Assembly: GCF_003634455.1 (NCBI RefSeq)
Contig: NZ_RBLC01000004.1
Coordinates: 124,001-188,000 of the forward strand
From: Flavobacterium endophyticum
GTDB lineage: Bacteria; Bacteroidota; Bacteroidia; Flavobacteriales; Flavobacteriaceae
Reading direction: 5' to 3'
DNA: 64,000 bases
Shown here piece after piece: positions 33,206 to 44,703 of the stretch (position 1 is its first letter; the number at the start of each line of letters is the position of its first letter). Position numbers and translations under genes: made by a program. A model generated the notes under the pieces. The model worked only from the letters and a program-made list of their open reading frames with translations, did no database searches and had not been told where the DNA came from.

Positions 33206-33922
33206 TTAAGGATTTGTAGACCAAAGTGAAGCAGACTTCAACAATGCCCTTCTATTCAATTTTAGCTGGGCTACGACCAATTCGGCAAAATCTTCTGGCT
33301 GCAGTACTTTTTCTGGGTTGCCGTCCGTGATATTTAAAGACAGCGACATTTCTGAAGCAATCGTGCTCGGCATCAAAGCAGAAACGCGGATATTGTGTTT
33401 TCTTACTTCCATCATCAGCGCTTCTGAAAGTCCGGCCACTGCAAATTTTGAAGCGGTATAAGCCGTAGTGTTGGCATTTCCTCGAAGGCCAGCCGTAGAA
33501 GAAACGTTGATAATATCGCCTGTATTTCTAGCAATCATCCCTGGAAGCACTTGGTGTGTCACATGGTAGATTCCCATGACGTTGACGTTCATGATTTCTT
33601 GCCATCGGTCCGGATCCATTTCTAAAAAGCTTCCGAATGAGGCAATGCCTGCATTGTTGATCAAGATATCTATGGTTCCGAAAGCTTCGTGTATATAGGC
33701 AATTCCTTTTTTTACTTGCTCAAAGTCGGACACATCAAAAACGGAGTAGATTGCTTTTACGCCAAAGGCTTGTAATTCGGCCACAGCCTCCAACAGCGTT
33801 GCCTCGTTTCTGCCTGTAATTGCTACGTGAACGCCTTCGGCTGCCAATGCTAATGCGGTGGCTTTTCCGAGTCCGCGGCTTCCTCCTGTTATTAATGCTT
33901 TTCTTCCTTGTAATTGTTCCAT
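33206..33922 (-). CDS. Short-chain dehydrogenase/reductase (3-ketoacyl-ACP reductase-like)
   Basis: This 238-residue classical SDR shows the NAD(P)-binding '[12 protein letters not shown]' (about 12-23), '[12 protein letters not shown]' near 85-96, the catalytic Ser in '[11 protein letters not shown]' and the Tyr-Lys pair in '[11 protein letters not shown]' (about 152-162). It is the length and type of FabG-like reductases. Arg14-15 near the glycine motif suggests NADPH preference, though this is weak. It stands alone between two terminators, divergent from the thioredoxin gene, and has a possible -7 box (TAACTTTG) 33 bp upstream. The substrate cannot be told. The gene is unlikely to be a dedicated part of the aromatic pathway, given its opposite strand. 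Confidence 0.88.
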   Translation of the reverse strand: MEQLQGRKALITGGSRGLGKATALALAAEGVHVAITGRNEATLLEAVAELQAFGVKAIYSVFDVSDFEQVKKGIAYIHEAFGTIDILINNAGIASFGSFLEMDPDRWQEIMNVNVMGIYHVTHQVLPGMIARNTGDIINVSSTAGLRGNANTTAYTASKFAVAGLSEALMMEVRKHNIRVSALMPSTIASEMSLSLNITDGNPEKVLQPEDFAELVVAQLKLNRRALLKSASLWSTNP

Positions 33923-33954
33923 TTCGATAAGTGTTTTGGGTTTCTATACGATAA

Positions 33955-33962
33955 CAAAGTTA
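33955..33962 (-). promoter_or_regulatory. Putative -7 box for the SDR gene
   Basis: The minus strand reads TAACTTTG, an exact TAnnTTTG match, 33 bp before the ATG at 33922. No -33 TTG was found at the right spacing. Confidence 0.4.
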
Positions 33963-34066
33963 GCCAATGCTCGTGGATTGGAATATCTTTTAACTTTTTG
34001 TTCGGTCCAAATTATTGCTCTTGGTTAATTTTTATAAAAAGGCAAGGAAATGTGACGGCTAATAAT

Positions 34067-34074
34067 TAAGTTTG
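34067..34074 (+). promoter_or_regulatory. Putative -7 box for the thioredoxin-like gene
   Basis: TAAGTTTG matches TAnnTTTG and lies 66 bp before the ATG at 34140. The -33 region lacks a clear TTG at standard distance. Confidence 0.35.
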
Positions 34075-34139
34075 TTATTAACCAACTTCTAGGATTTTTA
34101 CAATCCTTAATTAACTCGTAGAACACTAATTACAACATT

Positions 34140-34661
34140 ATGAAATTAAAAACCTTACTGCTCTGCCTGCTTTTTGTGGGAGCCATGACACAAGCAACTG
34201 CACAAGAAAGTGCCGACAAGATTCTCGAAAAAGCTTTTGCACAGGCAAAAAAAGAAAAGAAAAACGTCTTTGTGATGTATCATGCTTCGTGGTGCAAATG
34301 GTGCAAAAAGATGGAAAACAATATGGAAGACCCGAGCGTCAAGCCTTTTTTTGACAAAAGCTACGTGACGACTTTTTTGGTAGTGCAGGAATCTAAAGAT
34401 AAAAAGAATCTTGAAAACCCTGGTGCGGAAGACATCCTGAAAAAATACAAGGCAGACAACAGCGGCATTCCTTTTTGGCAGATTTATGATGCTAATGGAA
34501 AATTATTGGCTGATTCGTTTAATGCCAAAGGCGAAAACCTCGGCTGTCCCGCTACCGTTGAAGAAGTCGCCGAATTCACTGACAAGCTGAAAAAATCATC
34601 AAAGCTTAGTGAAAAAGACCGCAAAAAGATTGAAGATATCTTCGTGCTAAAGAAAAAATAG
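34140..34661 (+). CDS. Periplasmic thioredoxin-like protein
   Basis: This 173-residue exported protein has a signal peptide (about 1-22, 'MTQATAQ') and a thioredoxin fold with the redox motif 'ASWCKWCKKM' (Cys52 and Cys55). A following 'GIPFWQIYDANGKLLADS' contains the usual cis-proline position. The CKWC motif and a length of about 150 mature residues point to the thioredoxin_7/DsbD-gamma-like group, which reduces or exchanges disulfides in envelope proteins. A lysine-rich C-terminus closes the protein. It is followed by a bidirectional terminator shared with the copper operon that converges on it. The role is inferred from the fold; a partner could be a copper or cytochrome protein. Confidence 0.82.
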   Translation: MKLKTLLLCLLFVGAMTQATAQESADKILEKAFAQAKKEKKNVFVMYHASWCKWCKKMENNMEDPSVKPFFDKSYVTTFLVVQESKDKKNLENPGAEDILKKYKADNSGIPFWQIYDANGKLLADSFNAKGENLGCPATVEEVAEFTDKLKKSSKLSEKDRKKIEDIFVLKKK

Positions 34662-34663
34662 AC

Positions 34664-34703
34664 AAATAAAAAGCCTCCTGATTGCTCGGAAGGCTTTTTA
34701 TTT
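34664..34703. terminator. Bidirectional terminator between thioredoxin and copper oxidase genes
   Basis: A 13-bp inverted repeat AAATAAAAAGCCT / AGGCTTTTTATTT surrounds a 14-base loop. It lies 3 bp after the thioredoxin stop and 15 bp from the multicopper oxidase stop, so it can end transcription from both sides. Confidence 0.85.
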
Positions 34704-34718
34704 TTAGGCTGGATGCTA

Positions 34719-36989
34719 TCAATAATTGAAGACTGCTCCGACACCAAAGCCCATATCACTATCATAGTGCGTACGGATGCCCATATTTTTATTGATTATA
34801 TATCGGAGATCGAACATATATTCTAAATCGGTGTTGGCCATAAAACCGGCTCTCAATCTTTTTGAGATTGGAATATCCTCTCGCATCAAAGATAGTCGTG
34901 CTATGCCGTCATGATATACTTCTGCTTGAACGTTGACCAGCATCGGCAAGGTGTACATGACTCCCAAGCTTACGGCGCTTCGGCTGTCTTTTTTATTTTT
35001 TTGTCCGAATATATTTTTCTCATGCTCGTCTTCTCCCATTTTGCGGTAGCGCCAGTCAAAACCTATAAAAGGCATCAGCCATTGCATCTTGCCAATATAC
35101 CTGCCTACATGTGTTTCTACTTCATAACCGTGCATATCGTTATAGCCTAGACGCCATTCTGTACCTACAGACCATCGTGCATTCTGAAACATGGCATCGC
35201 CATCATTGCCATTGATTGCAAAATCATTTTGAGCCATAAAATGCGGCATATTGCTTTCTTCTTGCAGCATCTTATAAGCCATTTCTTTATTTGGAAGCAG
35301 AGGGTTTTCGTAATCGCCTACTTCAAAAACACGATTCATCCCCGCCATCATATGATACAATATATGGCAGTGAAAGAACCAGTCACCTTCTTCATTAGCC
35401 AAAAATTCAATCGTATTGGTTTCCATCGGCATGATGTCCATAACGTTCTTTAACGGTGCATTTTCGCCTTTGCCGTTGATTATCCTAAAATCAAAACCAT
35501 GCAGGTGCATCGGGTGTCGCATCATGGAATTGTTATAGATGGTGATTCGTAGAACTTCTCCTTTTTTTACTGGAATCTTATCGGTTTCTGAAAGGATTTT
35601 ATTGTCCATGCTCCAGACATACCTGTTCATATTTCCAGTAAGTACAAATTTCAATTCCCGTATCGGCGCTTCTTTAGGAAGCACCGTATTGTGAGGCGAT
35701 TGAAGCATGGCATAATTTAGAGTTACTATATCACCTAAAGCGTTGGAATTGTATTGATTTGGATCATTATCCCTATTCATTTCATGCTGGCTATGATCCA
35801 TTTTTTGCTTGGCTTCTCCTGTGATTTCGGGATACATTACCACATTCATATCCATTTGATTTAGGCTCATCTTCATTCCCATATCGTCAAGGTCACCATT
35901 CATTTTCATCATATCGTTCATCATCTTCATACCTTCAAAATATTTTAGTCTAGGAAGCGGAGAAATCAACTGTTTGGTACCATTTCCGATAAAATAACTT
36001 GCGGATTGCGTCCGGTCTTCTGTAGTTGCTAAAAACTCATAAGCCAATCCTTCTTCGGGAATCGTGACTACCACATCGTAGGTTTCAGACACAGCAATTA
36101 TCAGCCTATCGACTTCTACAGGCTCGACGTCATTCCCATCGCTCGCCACTACCGTCATTTTGCCTCCTGCATAACGAAGCCAGAAATAGGATGATGCGCC
36201 GCCGTTTGAAATACGCAACCGTACTTTATCGCCTGCCTTTAATGTTTTGCCATCAACGGTCTTAAGGTCTGTAGAATGATTTCCATTTATCAATATCTTA
36301 TTATAATAGACATCGCTTACGTCCATCGCCATCATGCGCTTCCATTCGTTTTTGAGTTTGGTCTTGAAGTGGCCTTCTCTTATCGCTTCTGCGTAGGATT
36401 GTGTCGCTCCTTTTTTTATAGCCGCCCAATCGTTAGCATTATGGAGCATTCTGTTGATATTGTCGGGATTAAGATTGGTCCATTCGCTTAATATAATCGG
36501 AACGGTTGGAAGATCGTCTATTCCTTTGCGAAAGGTTGTATCGTCATTGCGTTTCTTCATCACAAAATTACCATACATCCCAATCTGTTCCTGCAAACCG
36601 GAATGGGAATGGTACCAATGCGTTCCGTTTTGTATGATTGGAAAACGGTAAGTATAAATAGTTCCAGGCGGAATAGGTTCTTGCGTAAGAAAGGGCACGC
36701 CATCTTCCTTGTTCGGCAAAAATACGCCGTGCCAATGCAATGATGTGCTTTCTTTCAATTCATTATGTACTACAATTTCGGCCGTATCGCCTTCTGTAAA
36801 CGTTAGTGTAGGCATCGGAATTTGTCCGTTTACTGCGATTGCCCGTTTTTCTTTGCCGGCATAGTTTACCAGCGTATCGCGCACATATAAGTCGTAACGC
36901 ACGACCTTTTGTGCCTGCAGATGAACAGCTGTAAGCAATAGGAATACCGCTATAATTCCTGCCTTGGCATGATTATATTTTTTTGTCAT
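34719..36989 (-). CDS. Multicopper oxidase (CopA-type) with C-terminal CopB-like barrel domain
   Basis: This 756-residue protein starts at the ATG at 36989 (MTKKYNHAKAG, then signal peptide ending LQAQ). An upstream in-frame extension lacks a signal peptide. The copper sites are complete: 'LHWHG' (about 84-88), 'HWYHSHSG', 'MRHPMHLHGFDF' and 'FFHCHILYHMMAGM'. A Met/His/Asp-rich insertion ('MKMMNDMMKMNGDLDDMGMKM') is typical of copper-tolerance oxidases. From about residue 620 the sequence changes to barrel-like strands ('VGTEWRLGYNDMHGYEVETHVGRY', 'YMFDLRYIINKNMG', ending AVFNY) as in CopB. It probably oxidises Cu(I) and may sit in or at the outer membrane. It is third in the copper unit. Confidence 0.85.
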   Translation of the reverse strand: MTKKYNHAKAGIIAVFLLLTAVHLQAQKVVRYDLYVRDTLVNYAGKEKRAIAVNGQIPMPTLTFTEGDTAEIVVHNELKESTSLHWHGVFLPNKEDGVPFLTQEPIPPGTIYTYRFPIIQNGTHWYHSHSGLQEQIGMYGNFVMKKRNDDTTFRKGIDDLPTVPIILSEWTNLNPDNINRMLHNANDWAAIKKGATQSYAEAIREGHFKTKLKNEWKRMMAMDVSDVYYNKILINGNHSTDLKTVDGKTLKAGDKVRLRISNGGASSYFWLRYAGGKMTVVASDGNDVEPVEVDRLIIAVSETYDVVVTIPEEGLAYEFLATTEDRTQSASYFIGNGTKQLISPLPRLKYFEGMKMMNDMMKMNGDLDDMGMKMSLNQMDMNVVMYPEITGEAKQKMDHSQHEMNRDNDPNQYNSNALGDIVTLNYAMLQSPHNTVLPKEAPIRELKFVLTGNMNRYVWSMDNKILSETDKIPVKKGEVLRITIYNNSMMRHPMHLHGFDFRIINGKGENAPLKNVMDIMPMETNTIEFLANEEGDWFFHCHILYHMMAGMNRVFEVGDYENPLLPNKEMAYKMLQEESNMPHFMAQNDFAINGNDGDAMFQNARWSVGTEWRLGYNDMHGYEVETHVGRYIGKMQWLMPFIGFDWRYRKMGEDEHEKNIFGQKNKKDSRSAVSLGVMYTLPMLVNVQAEVYHDGIARLSLMREDIPISKRLRAGFMANTDLEYMFDLRYIINKNMGIRTHYDSDMGFGVGAVFNY

Positions 36990-37047
36990 TTTGCTATCTT
37001 TTAAAGTAATTGCCATGCAAAATATGAGGCTTCTGCATGGCACTTGC

Positions 37048-37890
37048 CTATTTGATCGTTTCAACTGTTTTTCCACACGTGAGCATCTGCGAACCATAAT
37101 ACGGATTTTTTACCGCGTTTTCTTTGCTCAGCCAATTGGCACCTTTGTTGTCATTCGCCATCGGACAGAATTGGTAGTAGACAGGTACTTCGTATTTTGA
37201 AACCTTAAGCAATTCATAGATACTTTTAGACAGGGTCATAAAATGATCTCTTTGGTGTTTTGCATCGGCAGTTTCAGAAATGTGTTCTGCATCTTCCTTC
37301 AGGTCGTTCAAGACTTTCATCCAAACGGTATGCTCATCTGCTTTCAGTTCGTTCATCTTTACGGAACCGATCGCTTTTACTAAGGATTTTGCTTTTTCTG
37401 ACGCCATCTTTCCGTCTGTTTTTACTAAAGCATCTTTTACGTCAAAATAGCTATCAAAAACGGATTTAAGCTGTCCTTGTTGCTGCGTTGCAGTAGGTGC
37501 TGGCATAGCATGTCCAGCATGGGCCGTTTCTGCTTTAGCCATTGTTTTTATGGGACGGTCGTATTGGCAGCATTCTGGAAGCTTGGCATAAGCGTCGTCT
37601 GGAGCACGAAAGGCATCGCTGTCATAGCCGGCCAAGGCAATACGTTTTAAGATGTCATCAAGATTGGTTGTTTTTTGGTCGTAGGCTATAGAAGCCATCT
37701 TGGTGTCTTTGTTCCATTCTACTTTGGCAGTCTTGCTGACATTTCCTGCTTTTTCAATCGTGCTTTTGCACATGTTGCAGTTGCCGTAGATTTTTACAGT
37801 CTCTTTTTTCTCGTTTTTAATTTGTGCCTCACAGGCCGTAAATGTAAATACCATGGCAATAACTGCCATTATTTTGGATAATGATTTCAT
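37048..37890 (-). CDS. HMA-domain plus DUF3347 copper-handling lipoprotein
   Basis: This 280-residue protein has a lipobox-like 'FTACEAQ' (Cys20). An HMA-type metal-binding domain follows with 'YGNCNMCKSTIEKA' (Cys38 and Cys41) and 'NLDDILKRIALAGYDSD'. A His/Met spacer ('AHAGHAMPAP', about 124-133) leads to a DUF3347 domain (about 140-280) ending 'QFCPMANDNKGANWLS...YYGSQMLTCGKTVETI'. DUF3347 is found at the ends of CusB-type efflux adaptors and in stand-alone copper proteins. It lies between the Cys/His-rich gene and the multicopper oxidase gene, both in the same direction, so it is probably a copper carrier or metallochaperone for that unit. Confidence 0.85.
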   Translation of the reverse strand: MKSLSKIMAVIAMVFTFTACEAQIKNEKKETVKIYGNCNMCKSTIEKAGNVSKTAKVEWNKDTKMASIAYDQKTTNLDDILKRIALAGYDSDAFRAPDDAYAKLPECCQYDRPIKTMAKAETAHAGHAMPAPTATQQQGQLKSVFDSYFDVKDALVKTDGKMASEKAKSLVKAIGSVKMNELKADEHTVWMKVLNDLKEDAEHISETADAKHQRDHFMTLSKSIYELLKVSKYEVPVYYQFCPMANDNKGANWLSKENAVKNPYYGSQMLTCGKTVETIK

Positions 37891-37975
37891 CGTGAAAATT
37901 TTATGTAATGAGTATTATGTGTAAGCTTATAAATCGTTTTCAAAAAGACAGACGTATGGCTGTCATAAAAGGGTC

Positions 37976-38344
37976 TTAGCTTATTTTAGGACGCAACCAG
38001 ATGGAATAGAAACCAGAAGCAAAGTTGGTTGCTGCATAATAAAATTTTAATTTCTTTTCTGTGGAAGAAATCACATTATTGGAAAACTCCTCATTAAAAA
38101 AAACGGCAGCGCTCACAGAAGAAACGGGACATATACATGAAGAATGTCCACATTTGCCTTTACAATTCTTATGATTGTTGTCTTTACAGCTATTGTTTTT
38201 TTCACAGCTGTCTTTCTTATGCTTGTGGGAAACCATTTCTTTAGAGCAGGCTTTTTTATGGGAACCTTTACTGCAAGCCCATGAAGACTCCGGTATCAAG
38301 AAGATTCCGAGGACGACCAGCAGTATGAAATAAAGTTTTCTCAT
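37976..38344 (-). CDS. Exported Cys/His/Lys-rich protein, first gene of copper unit
   Basis: This 122-residue protein has a signal peptide (about 1-23, ending SSWA). A dense metal-ligand segment follows at about 24-72, with motifs 'CSKGSHKKAC', 'HKHKKDSCEKNNSCK' and 'KGKCGHSSCIC' separated by lysines. The remainder (about 73-122, 'VFFNEEFSNNVISSTEKKLKFYYAA') is a short amphipathic tail ending in KIS. I know no named family with this exact form. Its ligands and its position at the head of the copper unit suggest a periplasmic metal buffer. A -7 box (TAATTTTG) lies 20 bp upstream. Confidence 0.72.
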   Translation of the reverse strand: MRKLYFILLVVLGIFLIPESSWACSKGSHKKACSKEMVSHKHKKDSCEKNNSCKDNNHKNCKGKCGHSSCICPVSSVSAAVFFNEEFSNNVISSTEKKLKFYYAATNFASGFYSIWLRPKIS

Positions 38345-38364
38345 TTGTCCATAAAAAGTAATTC

Positions 38365-38372
38365 CAAAATTA
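38365..38372 (-). promoter_or_regulatory. Putative -7 box for the copper unit
   Basis: The minus strand reads TAATTTTG, an exact TAnnTTTG match, 20 bp before the ATG at 38344. No convincing -33 box or metal-regulator operator was found. Confidence 0.4.
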
Positions 38373-40743
<2,371 letters not shown>

Positions 40744-40768
40744 GTACTACTTTTGTTTATCTTTTTAG

Positions 40769-40799
40769 AAATGGAGCAAGGCAACTTGCTCCATTTTTT
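40769..40799 (+). terminator. Rho-independent terminator after the GH97 gene
   Basis: Perfect 12-bp stem AAATGGAGCAAG / CTTGCTCCATTT with a GCAA tetraloop, followed by more T. It starts 26 bp after the GH97 stop. Confidence 0.9.
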
Positions 40800-40883
40800 T
40801 ATACCTTTAATTTTCAAGGACGGACTGTAACATTTTGGCGGCCTCTCCTACTCATAAGGTAATCAAACCAAAAAACGATACAA

Positions 40884-41684
40884 ATGACAGCACACGAAAT
40901 TGACTACCACATCTATGGCGAAGAAATGCAGTATGTGGAAATAGAACTAGATCCGCAAGAAGCCGTCGTGGCAGAAGCAGGAAGCTTTATGATGATGGAC
41001 AGCGGCATTGCCATGGATACTATTTTTGGAGACGGCTCCAACCAGACCCAAGGCGTTATGGGCAAACTCTTTTCAGCAGGAAAAAGACTCCTGACCGGAG
41101 AAAGCTTGTTTATGACCGTATTCTTGAACCAATACCATGGCAAGCGAAAAGTAAGCTTTGCTTCTCCGTATCCTGGCAAGATTGTTCCGATTGACCTGAC
41201 CGAATATGGCGGGCGTTTTATCTGCCAAAAAGATGCTTTCTTGTGCGCCGCAAAAGGCGTTTCCGTAGGCATTGAATTCTCAAGAAAACTAGGGCGCGGA
41301 CTTTTTGGCGGCGAAGGTTTTATCATGCAGAAGCTGGAAGGCGACGGAATGGCCTTTGTTCACGCTGGAGGTACCTTGGCTAAAAAAGAACTTGCTTCGG
41401 GAGAAACCCTTAAGGTAGATACTGGCTGTATCGTAGGCTTTACCAAAGACGTGAACTACGATATTGAATTTGTTGGCGGTATCAAAAATACTATTTTTGG
41501 AGGCGAAGGATTGTTTTATGCGACGCTCACAGGTCCTGGAATTGTCTACATACAATCGCTTCCATTCAGCAGATTGGCGGGAAGAGTCTGGGCATCGGCA
41601 CCTCAAGGTGGCGGCAAAAGCAGAGACGAGGGCAGTATCTTAGGCGGTATCGGCAACCTTTTAGATGGCGACAACAAATTCTAG
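40884..41684 (+). CDS. AIM24/TIGR00266-family protein
   Basis: This 266-residue soluble protein starts '[21 protein letters not shown]', then has '[18 protein letters not shown]', '[19 protein letters not shown]' and '[22 protein letters not shown]' near 200. These are hallmarks of TIGR00266/AIM24 proteins, which form a tryptophan-RNA-binding-attenuator-like beta fold with unknown biochemical role. The end is a glycine- and serine-rich tail ('[22 protein letters not shown]'). There is no signal peptide, so it is cytoplasmic or membrane-peripheral. It is first in a plus-strand run with the DUF2750 gene (52 bp downstream) and the MscS-type channel gene. Confidence 0.85.
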   Translation: MTAHEIDYHIYGEEMQYVEIELDPQEAVVAEAGSFMMMDSGIAMDTIFGDGSNQTQGVMGKLFSAGKRLLTGESLFMTVFLNQYHGKRKVSFASPYPGKIVPIDLTEYGGRFICQKDAFLCAAKGVSVGIEFSRKLGRGLFGGEGFIMQKLEGDGMAFVHAGGTLAKKELASGETLKVDTGCIVGFTKDVNYDIEFVGGIKNTIFGGEGLFYATLTGPGIVYIQSLPFSRLAGRVWASAPQGGGKSRDEGSILGGIGNLLDGDNKF

Positions 41685-41736
41685 TCCCTAGACTTAAAAT
41701 TATCAATTATATTTACCCTCTATAACAGACCTACTT

Positions 41737-42192
41737 ATGATCCAGGACATACTACAGCTACAGCAACGCCATGAGGAATTTATAAAGAAAATCTGCAAGA
41801 CCGAAAAAGTTTACGGCCTTGAAAACCAAGTAGGGTTTGCCACCTTAGACTCCGCCAATTACGAAGACGAAAACGGAAAGTCCATGCCTGTCATGTGCTT
41901 TTGGTCAGACAAAAACGGCGCTAGGGCTTGTGCCAAAGACAAATGGAAATCCTACGAACCGTCGGAAATCCAGCTGGCAGAATTTATAGAAGAATGGTGT
42001 GTCGGAATGTACAACGAAGGCCTTTTAGCCGGAACTGATTTTGACGAGAACAAGCTGGGCAACGAAATCGATGCACTGGAACTGTTGCTGGAAATCGCTA
42101 CAGAACTGCAATCACAGAACAAAGAACTGCAATTCAAGAAGTTTGAAAATCTTTCCGATCTGGAAGAGCAAATCCGAGAAATTTTAGAATAA
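41737..42192 (+). CDS. DUF2750 domain protein
   Basis: This 151-residue cytoplasmic protein has 'HEEFIKKICKTEKVYGLENQVGFA' near the start and 'VMCFWSDKNGARACAKDKWKSYEPSEIQLAEFIEEWCVGMYNEG' in the middle. The 'FWS' plus 'W..Y.p..i.l..F...wl.gm' pattern is that of DUF2750. A helical C-terminal extension (about 110-151, rich in Glu, Leu and Lys) follows and is probably coiled. No enzymatic motif is visible. It lies 25 bp before the mechanosensitive channel gene, so the two may share a transcript. Confidence 0.78.
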   Translation: MIQDILQLQQRHEEFIKKICKTEKVYGLENQVGFATLDSANYEDENGKSMPVMCFWSDKNGARACAKDKWKSYEPSEIQLAEFIEEWCVGMYNEGLLAGTDFDENKLGNEIDALELLLEIATELQSQNKELQFKKFENLSDLEEQIREILE

Positions 42193-42217
42193 ATCCATAC
42201 GCCTTTAATCCAATCTT

Positions 42218-44623
42218 ATGAGCAAGAAAAAAAATAGCTACGCCGCGCTGCCCTTTATCCTAAAGCCTTCTTTCGTAAAACAATTTCTATTGCTCTTTTT
42301 CCTCCTATCTGGAATCTATTCTTTCGCTCAGGAAAAAGCAACAGCACCCGCTAGGCCTGTAGCAGAGAAAGGCAAGCCTTCTATCTTTACAGACGATGAA
42401 CTGGCTTCTAGCGATTATCTGGCTTCCATAGAAAGAGCCGGAGAGCTGTTGGACGATGCCAAAAATAAAGGAGCGCTTGATGCGAGCGTATTGTTTCTGC
42501 TGGGCGAAGTCCATCAGACCAAAGAAGCCTTAAAGCTTATCGATTCGAACCTTGGGTCGCAAAATAACGGTAACGTGCGCAACCAGCAGATGTACCGAAA
42601 AGTGCTTTTGGAACTACAGCAAAAGTTCGAGATTTACTGGAAAGCGCTGAATGAGAACGATGAAAAGATTGTGAAAATTAGAAAAGGCAACAAAAGCATT
42701 CTTAAGGATACCGTTTTTGCCAAGCTGATAAAAGACACCTTGCGTATTAATGAATTTCGTCCGCAGCTGAAAGACTTAAAAGCAAAATGGATTACAACGG
42801 ATAGCCTGCTGAAAGCCAATATCGATTCGCTTAACAGCTGGAAAAAAGGCATTACTGAAAAAAGAATGCTGATTTCCAAAGACCTTATCCTTGTGAATGA
42901 ACGCCTGAACAAATCAGGAGTTTCTCTTTTTGGCAGTGAACATCCTAACTTATGGAGCACCGACCAAAAAGCCAAAACGCAAGAAATGCAGGCTTATCTA
43001 AAAGATAAATTCAATGCCGAGCAGAAAGCATCAGCTTATTATTTTAGTTACAGCTTGGGCAGTACTTTCATGCTCCTGCTGCTTGCCGGACTGTTATGGT
43101 GGTGGGTTAATTTCAACTTAAAATCCCTAAAAAAGGCACAGCGGCTTGAAAACTTAAATGTATTCCAGTTCCGCTATCTGAATCATAGTACTATATTCCC
43201 TATCATCGTGATAGGACTCAATATAGCGATTGCCATAAACCTGTATGCTCCTGCCCTGTTTATTGAATTCATGCACCTGGCACTTCTGGCAACATTGACT
43301 GTGCTATTCAAAAAGATATGGTCAGAAAAGGCATTCCGTAACTGGCTGCTGCTGGTTGTTCTTTTCGCTTTGTTCTGCTTCCTCGATCTTTTTGTAGAAA
43401 TCAGTCAGTTACAGCGTTGCTTGTTTGTGCTGGTAAACCTTGCCTGTATTCGCTTCGGATTTGCCTACCTGCAGACTATCCGTGATGAAATGTATATCAA
43501 GGGTCTTTTAAAATATGCCAAAGTCTTGTTTATCAGCTTGAACATCCTTGCAGTACTTTTTAATCTTTTCGGACGCGTATCTTTAGCCCATACGTTGAGC
43601 CTAGCGGCTATCATCGCCTTGACGCAAGTAATCGCGCTTTCTGTTTTCTTGAAAATTATCTTAGAAATAATTACGTTGCAGATTTATACGATTCGTATCC
43701 GAAGGGGCATTGACAAGATTTTTGATTTCAAGAACCTTGAAAAGAACTTGAAAAAACCTTTCATGCTTCTTATTACTTATCTGTGGGTCATTGTTATCGC
43801 TTCGAACCTCAACCTTTCTAGCGTATTTTATGATGTCATCACTTCGATCGTAACGACAGAAAACAAAATCGGGAACTTTACCTTCACCGTCGGTAATATA
43901 TTGCTTTTCTTGCTGATTGTCTGGATAGCCCATATCATCCAGAAATATGTAGCTTATTTCTTTGGAGAAATAGACGATGAAGATGAAGAAAGCGTTAACA
44001 AAAAACAACATTCCAAACTGCTTATCACAAGATTATTGCTTTTGATATTAGGATATCTATTGGCTATTTCGGCAGCCGGAATTCCTTTAGACAAAATTAC
44101 CATCGTACTTGGAGCACTAGGTGTCGGTGTTGGTTTGGGACTTCAGAATATCGTAAACAATTTTGTTTCGGGCGTTATCCTGATTTTTGACAAGCCGATA
44201 CAGATCGGTGACGTAATTGATGTAGGTGCCCAAACCGGAAAAGTCAAGACCATCGGATTAAGGACGACCAAAATCGATACGTCTAATGGCGCTGAAGTCA
44301 TCGTTCCGAACGGAAATATATTGTCACAAAATATCGTAAACTGGACGTATACTAATAACTCTAAACTGGTTGACTTGAGTTTTACATTGCAGGGAGAGAT
44401 TTCTCAAGAAGCAATCAAGAAAACGATCATAGACTGCATCAGTACTATCCCGCTAATCTATTCTGAAAAAGAGCCACAGCTTTTTTACAGTTATATTTCG
44501 GATACCAAGCATCAGCTTAAGATTCAATTCTGGTGCAATATTTATAGGACGGAAACGGCTATCAGTGAAGCAAGGATTGCATTGTATGACGGTTTTAAAA
44601 AACAGGGTGTTGTTTTTGAATAA
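42218..44623 (+). CDS. Large MscS-family mechanosensitive channel
   Basis: This 801-residue membrane protein has a signal-like segment (about 18-38, ending SFAQ). A long helical periplasmic domain (about 40-280) follows, then about ten hydrophobic helices (from about 285 to 650). The MscS pore and beta domain come last: 'ALGVGVGLGLQNIVNNFVSGVILIFDKPIQIGDVIDVG' (about 640-680), 'GLRTTKIDTSNGAEVIVPNGNILSQNIVNWT' and the C-terminal alpha/beta 'FWCNIYRTE'. It is longer than MscS (286 residues) and close to YbdG/MscK-type channels. It probably gates on membrane tension during osmotic downshock and exports solutes. A strong terminator follows. Confidence 0.87.
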   Translation: MSKKKNSYAALPFILKPSFVKQFLLLFFLLSGIYSFAQEKATAPARPVAEKGKPSIFTDDELASSDYLASIERAGELLDDAKNKGALDASVLFLLGEVHQTKEALKLIDSNLGSQNNGNVRNQQMYRKVLLELQQKFEIYWKALNENDEKIVKIRKGNKSILKDTVFAKLIKDTLRINEFRPQLKDLKAKWITTDSLLKANIDSLNSWKKGITEKRMLISKDLILVNERLNKSGVSLFGSEHPNLWSTDQKAKTQEMQAYLKDKFNAEQKASAYYFSYSLGSTFMLLLLAGLLWWWVNFNLKSLKKAQRLENLNVFQFRYLNHSTIFPIIVIGLNIAIAINLYAPALFIEFMHLALLATLTVLFKKIWSEKAFRNWLLLVVLFALFCFLDLFVEISQLQRCLFVLVNLACIRFGFAYLQTIRDEMYIKGLLKYAKVLFISLNILAVLFNLFGRVSLAHTLSLAAIIALTQVIALSVFLKIILEIITLQIYTIRIRRGIDKIFDFKNLEKNLKKPFMLLITYLWVIVIASNLNLSSVFYDVITSIVTTENKIGNFTFTVGNILLFLLIVWIAHIIQKYVAYFFGEIDDEDEESVNKKQHSKLLITRLLLLILGYLLAISAAGIPLDKITIVLGALGVGVGLGLQNIVNNFVSGVILIFDKPIQIGDVIDVGAQTGKVKTIGLRTTKIDTSNGAEVIVPNGNILSQNIVNWTYTNNSKLVDLSFTLQGEISQEAIKKTIIDCISTIPLIYSEKEPQLFYSYISDTKHQLKIQFWCNIYRTETAISEARIALYDGFKKQGVVFE

Positions 44624-44642
44624 TACAGTACAATTCTAAACT

Positions 44643-44682
44643 AAAAACTGGGACACGCATAATACATGTCCCAGTTTTTTTT
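44643..44682. terminator. Bidirectional terminator between channel and DUF885 genes
   Basis: A 13-bp inverted repeat (AAAAACTGGGACA / TGTCCCAGTTTTT) around an 11-base loop, followed by T on both strands. It lies 20 bp after the channel stop and 22 bp from the converging DUF885 stop. Confidence 0.88.
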
Positions 44683-44703
44683 ATGAATAAAAAAATAGCT
44701 TGT

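Noticed and set aside
36990..37097. N-terminal extension of the multicopper oxidase start
   Set aside because: The added residues (basic, no signal peptide) overlap the end of the DUF3347 gene. The ATG at 36989 gives a normal signal peptide.
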